A stretch of 5,697 nt of DNA. Origin: Acidobacteriota bacterium (lineage in GTDB: Bacteria; Acidobacteriota; Terriglobia; Terriglobales; Acidobacteriaceae). Under the pieces are notes generated by a model. The model worked only from the letters and a program-made list of their open reading frames with translations. It ran no database searches and had not been told where the DNA came from. Location: positions 1 through 5,697 of the forward strand of contig JAJZJJ010000233.1 in the NCBI GenBank assembly GCA_021810175.1, given 5' to 3'. Position 1 is the stretch's first letter, and each line of letters opens with the position of its first letter. Below, piece after piece: positions 5,556 through 5,697 of the stretch. The translations under genes and the position numbers were made by a program.

Positions 5556-5697
5556 ATGGGTGAAGTGGTGCGATTGAAGGCGAGCGATGGGCACGAACTG
5601 GATGGATATGTGGCGCGTCCGGCGGGTGAGCCGGTGGCCGGGCTGGTGGTAGTGCAGGAGATTTTTGGAGTGAACGCGCATATCCGCTCGGTGGCGG
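5556..5697 (+). CDS. Dienelactone hydrolase family protein, N-terminal fragment (runs off right edge)
   Basis: Only the first 47 codons are visible. They read as the opening of an alpha/beta hydrolase of the dienelactone hydrolase (carboxymethylenebutenolidase) family: a first beta hairpin containing SDGHELDGYVARP (residues 10-22), then the strand GLVVVQEIFGVN (29-40). In characterised dienelactone hydrolases the Glu of the Q-E-I-F-G motif (E35 here, E36 in the Pseudomonas enzyme) activates the nucleophilic Cys. The Cys-Asp-His triad would lie beyond the edge, so activity cannot be judged. No signal peptide is seen, so it is probably cytoplasmic. Members often have substrates other than dienelactone, and no aromatic-degradation genes are visible nearby. 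The ATG start is well supported by its ribosome binding site. Confidence 0.85.
   Translation, partial: MGEVVRLKASDGHELDGYVARPAGEPVAGLVVVQEIFGVNAHIRSVA

Noticed and set aside
1..5697. Defence island, phage, insertion sequence, CRISPR array or tRNA-linked integration
   Set aside because: No transposase or integrase motifs, no direct repeats with regular spacing, no cloverleaf-like sequence, and composition is uniform across the window. The helicase has the housekeeping UvrD/PcrA layout rather than that of a defence-system helicase.

Overview
The window looks like ordinary chromosome from a GC-rich member of the Acidobacteriota, most likely class Terriglobia (Acidobacteriaceae-like). The main evidence is the gene at 4399-5493, whose protein matches the exported 'VWFA-related, acidobacterial' family. 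The LolA-like exported protein at 2588-3412 and the short Trp/Arg-rich protein at 4151-4402 also resemble proteins I associate with this phylum. The assignment rests on recognising families by eye, not on a search.

Layout: (1) 1-1692, minus strand: the N-terminal 564 codons of a UvrD/PcrA-type superfamily 1 DNA helicase. It starts at a TTG codon and runs off the left edge before motifs V and VI. (2) 1693-1781: a short divergent intergenic region with a plausible -10 box for the helicase. (3) 1782-2576, plus: a FabG-like short-chain dehydrogenase/reductase. (4) 2588-3412, plus: a secreted protein with a LolA-like appearance; its ribosome binding site overlaps the stop codon of the reductase, so the two are probably one operon. 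(5) 3413-3513: a short spacer. (6) 3514-4128, plus: nicotinamidase PncA with all catalytic and metal ligands. (7) 4151-4402, plus: an 83-residue basic, Trp-rich protein of unknown function with a -10-like box placed as for a leaderless transcript. (8) 4399-5493, plus: the exported VWFA-related protein, which starts at a TTG codon overlapping the previous stop (TTGA). (9) 5556 to the right edge, plus: the first 47 codons of a dienelactone hydrolase family protein.

Functionally this is a mixed housekeeping neighbourhood: DNA repair, a redox enzyme, NAD salvage, two exported proteins of unclear role and an alpha/beta hydrolase. The only tight couplings are reductase with LolA-like protein and the small protein with the VWFA protein. 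I see no mobile element, CRISPR array, tRNA or rRNA and no evidence of a new multi-gene system. The more interesting points are an acidic repetitive insertion in the helicase, a VWFA domain that has lost its metal-site residues, the TTGA-coupled small gene with a possible leaderless start, and a strong G-over-C excess on the plus strand that persists whichever strand is coding and appears to set codon choice.
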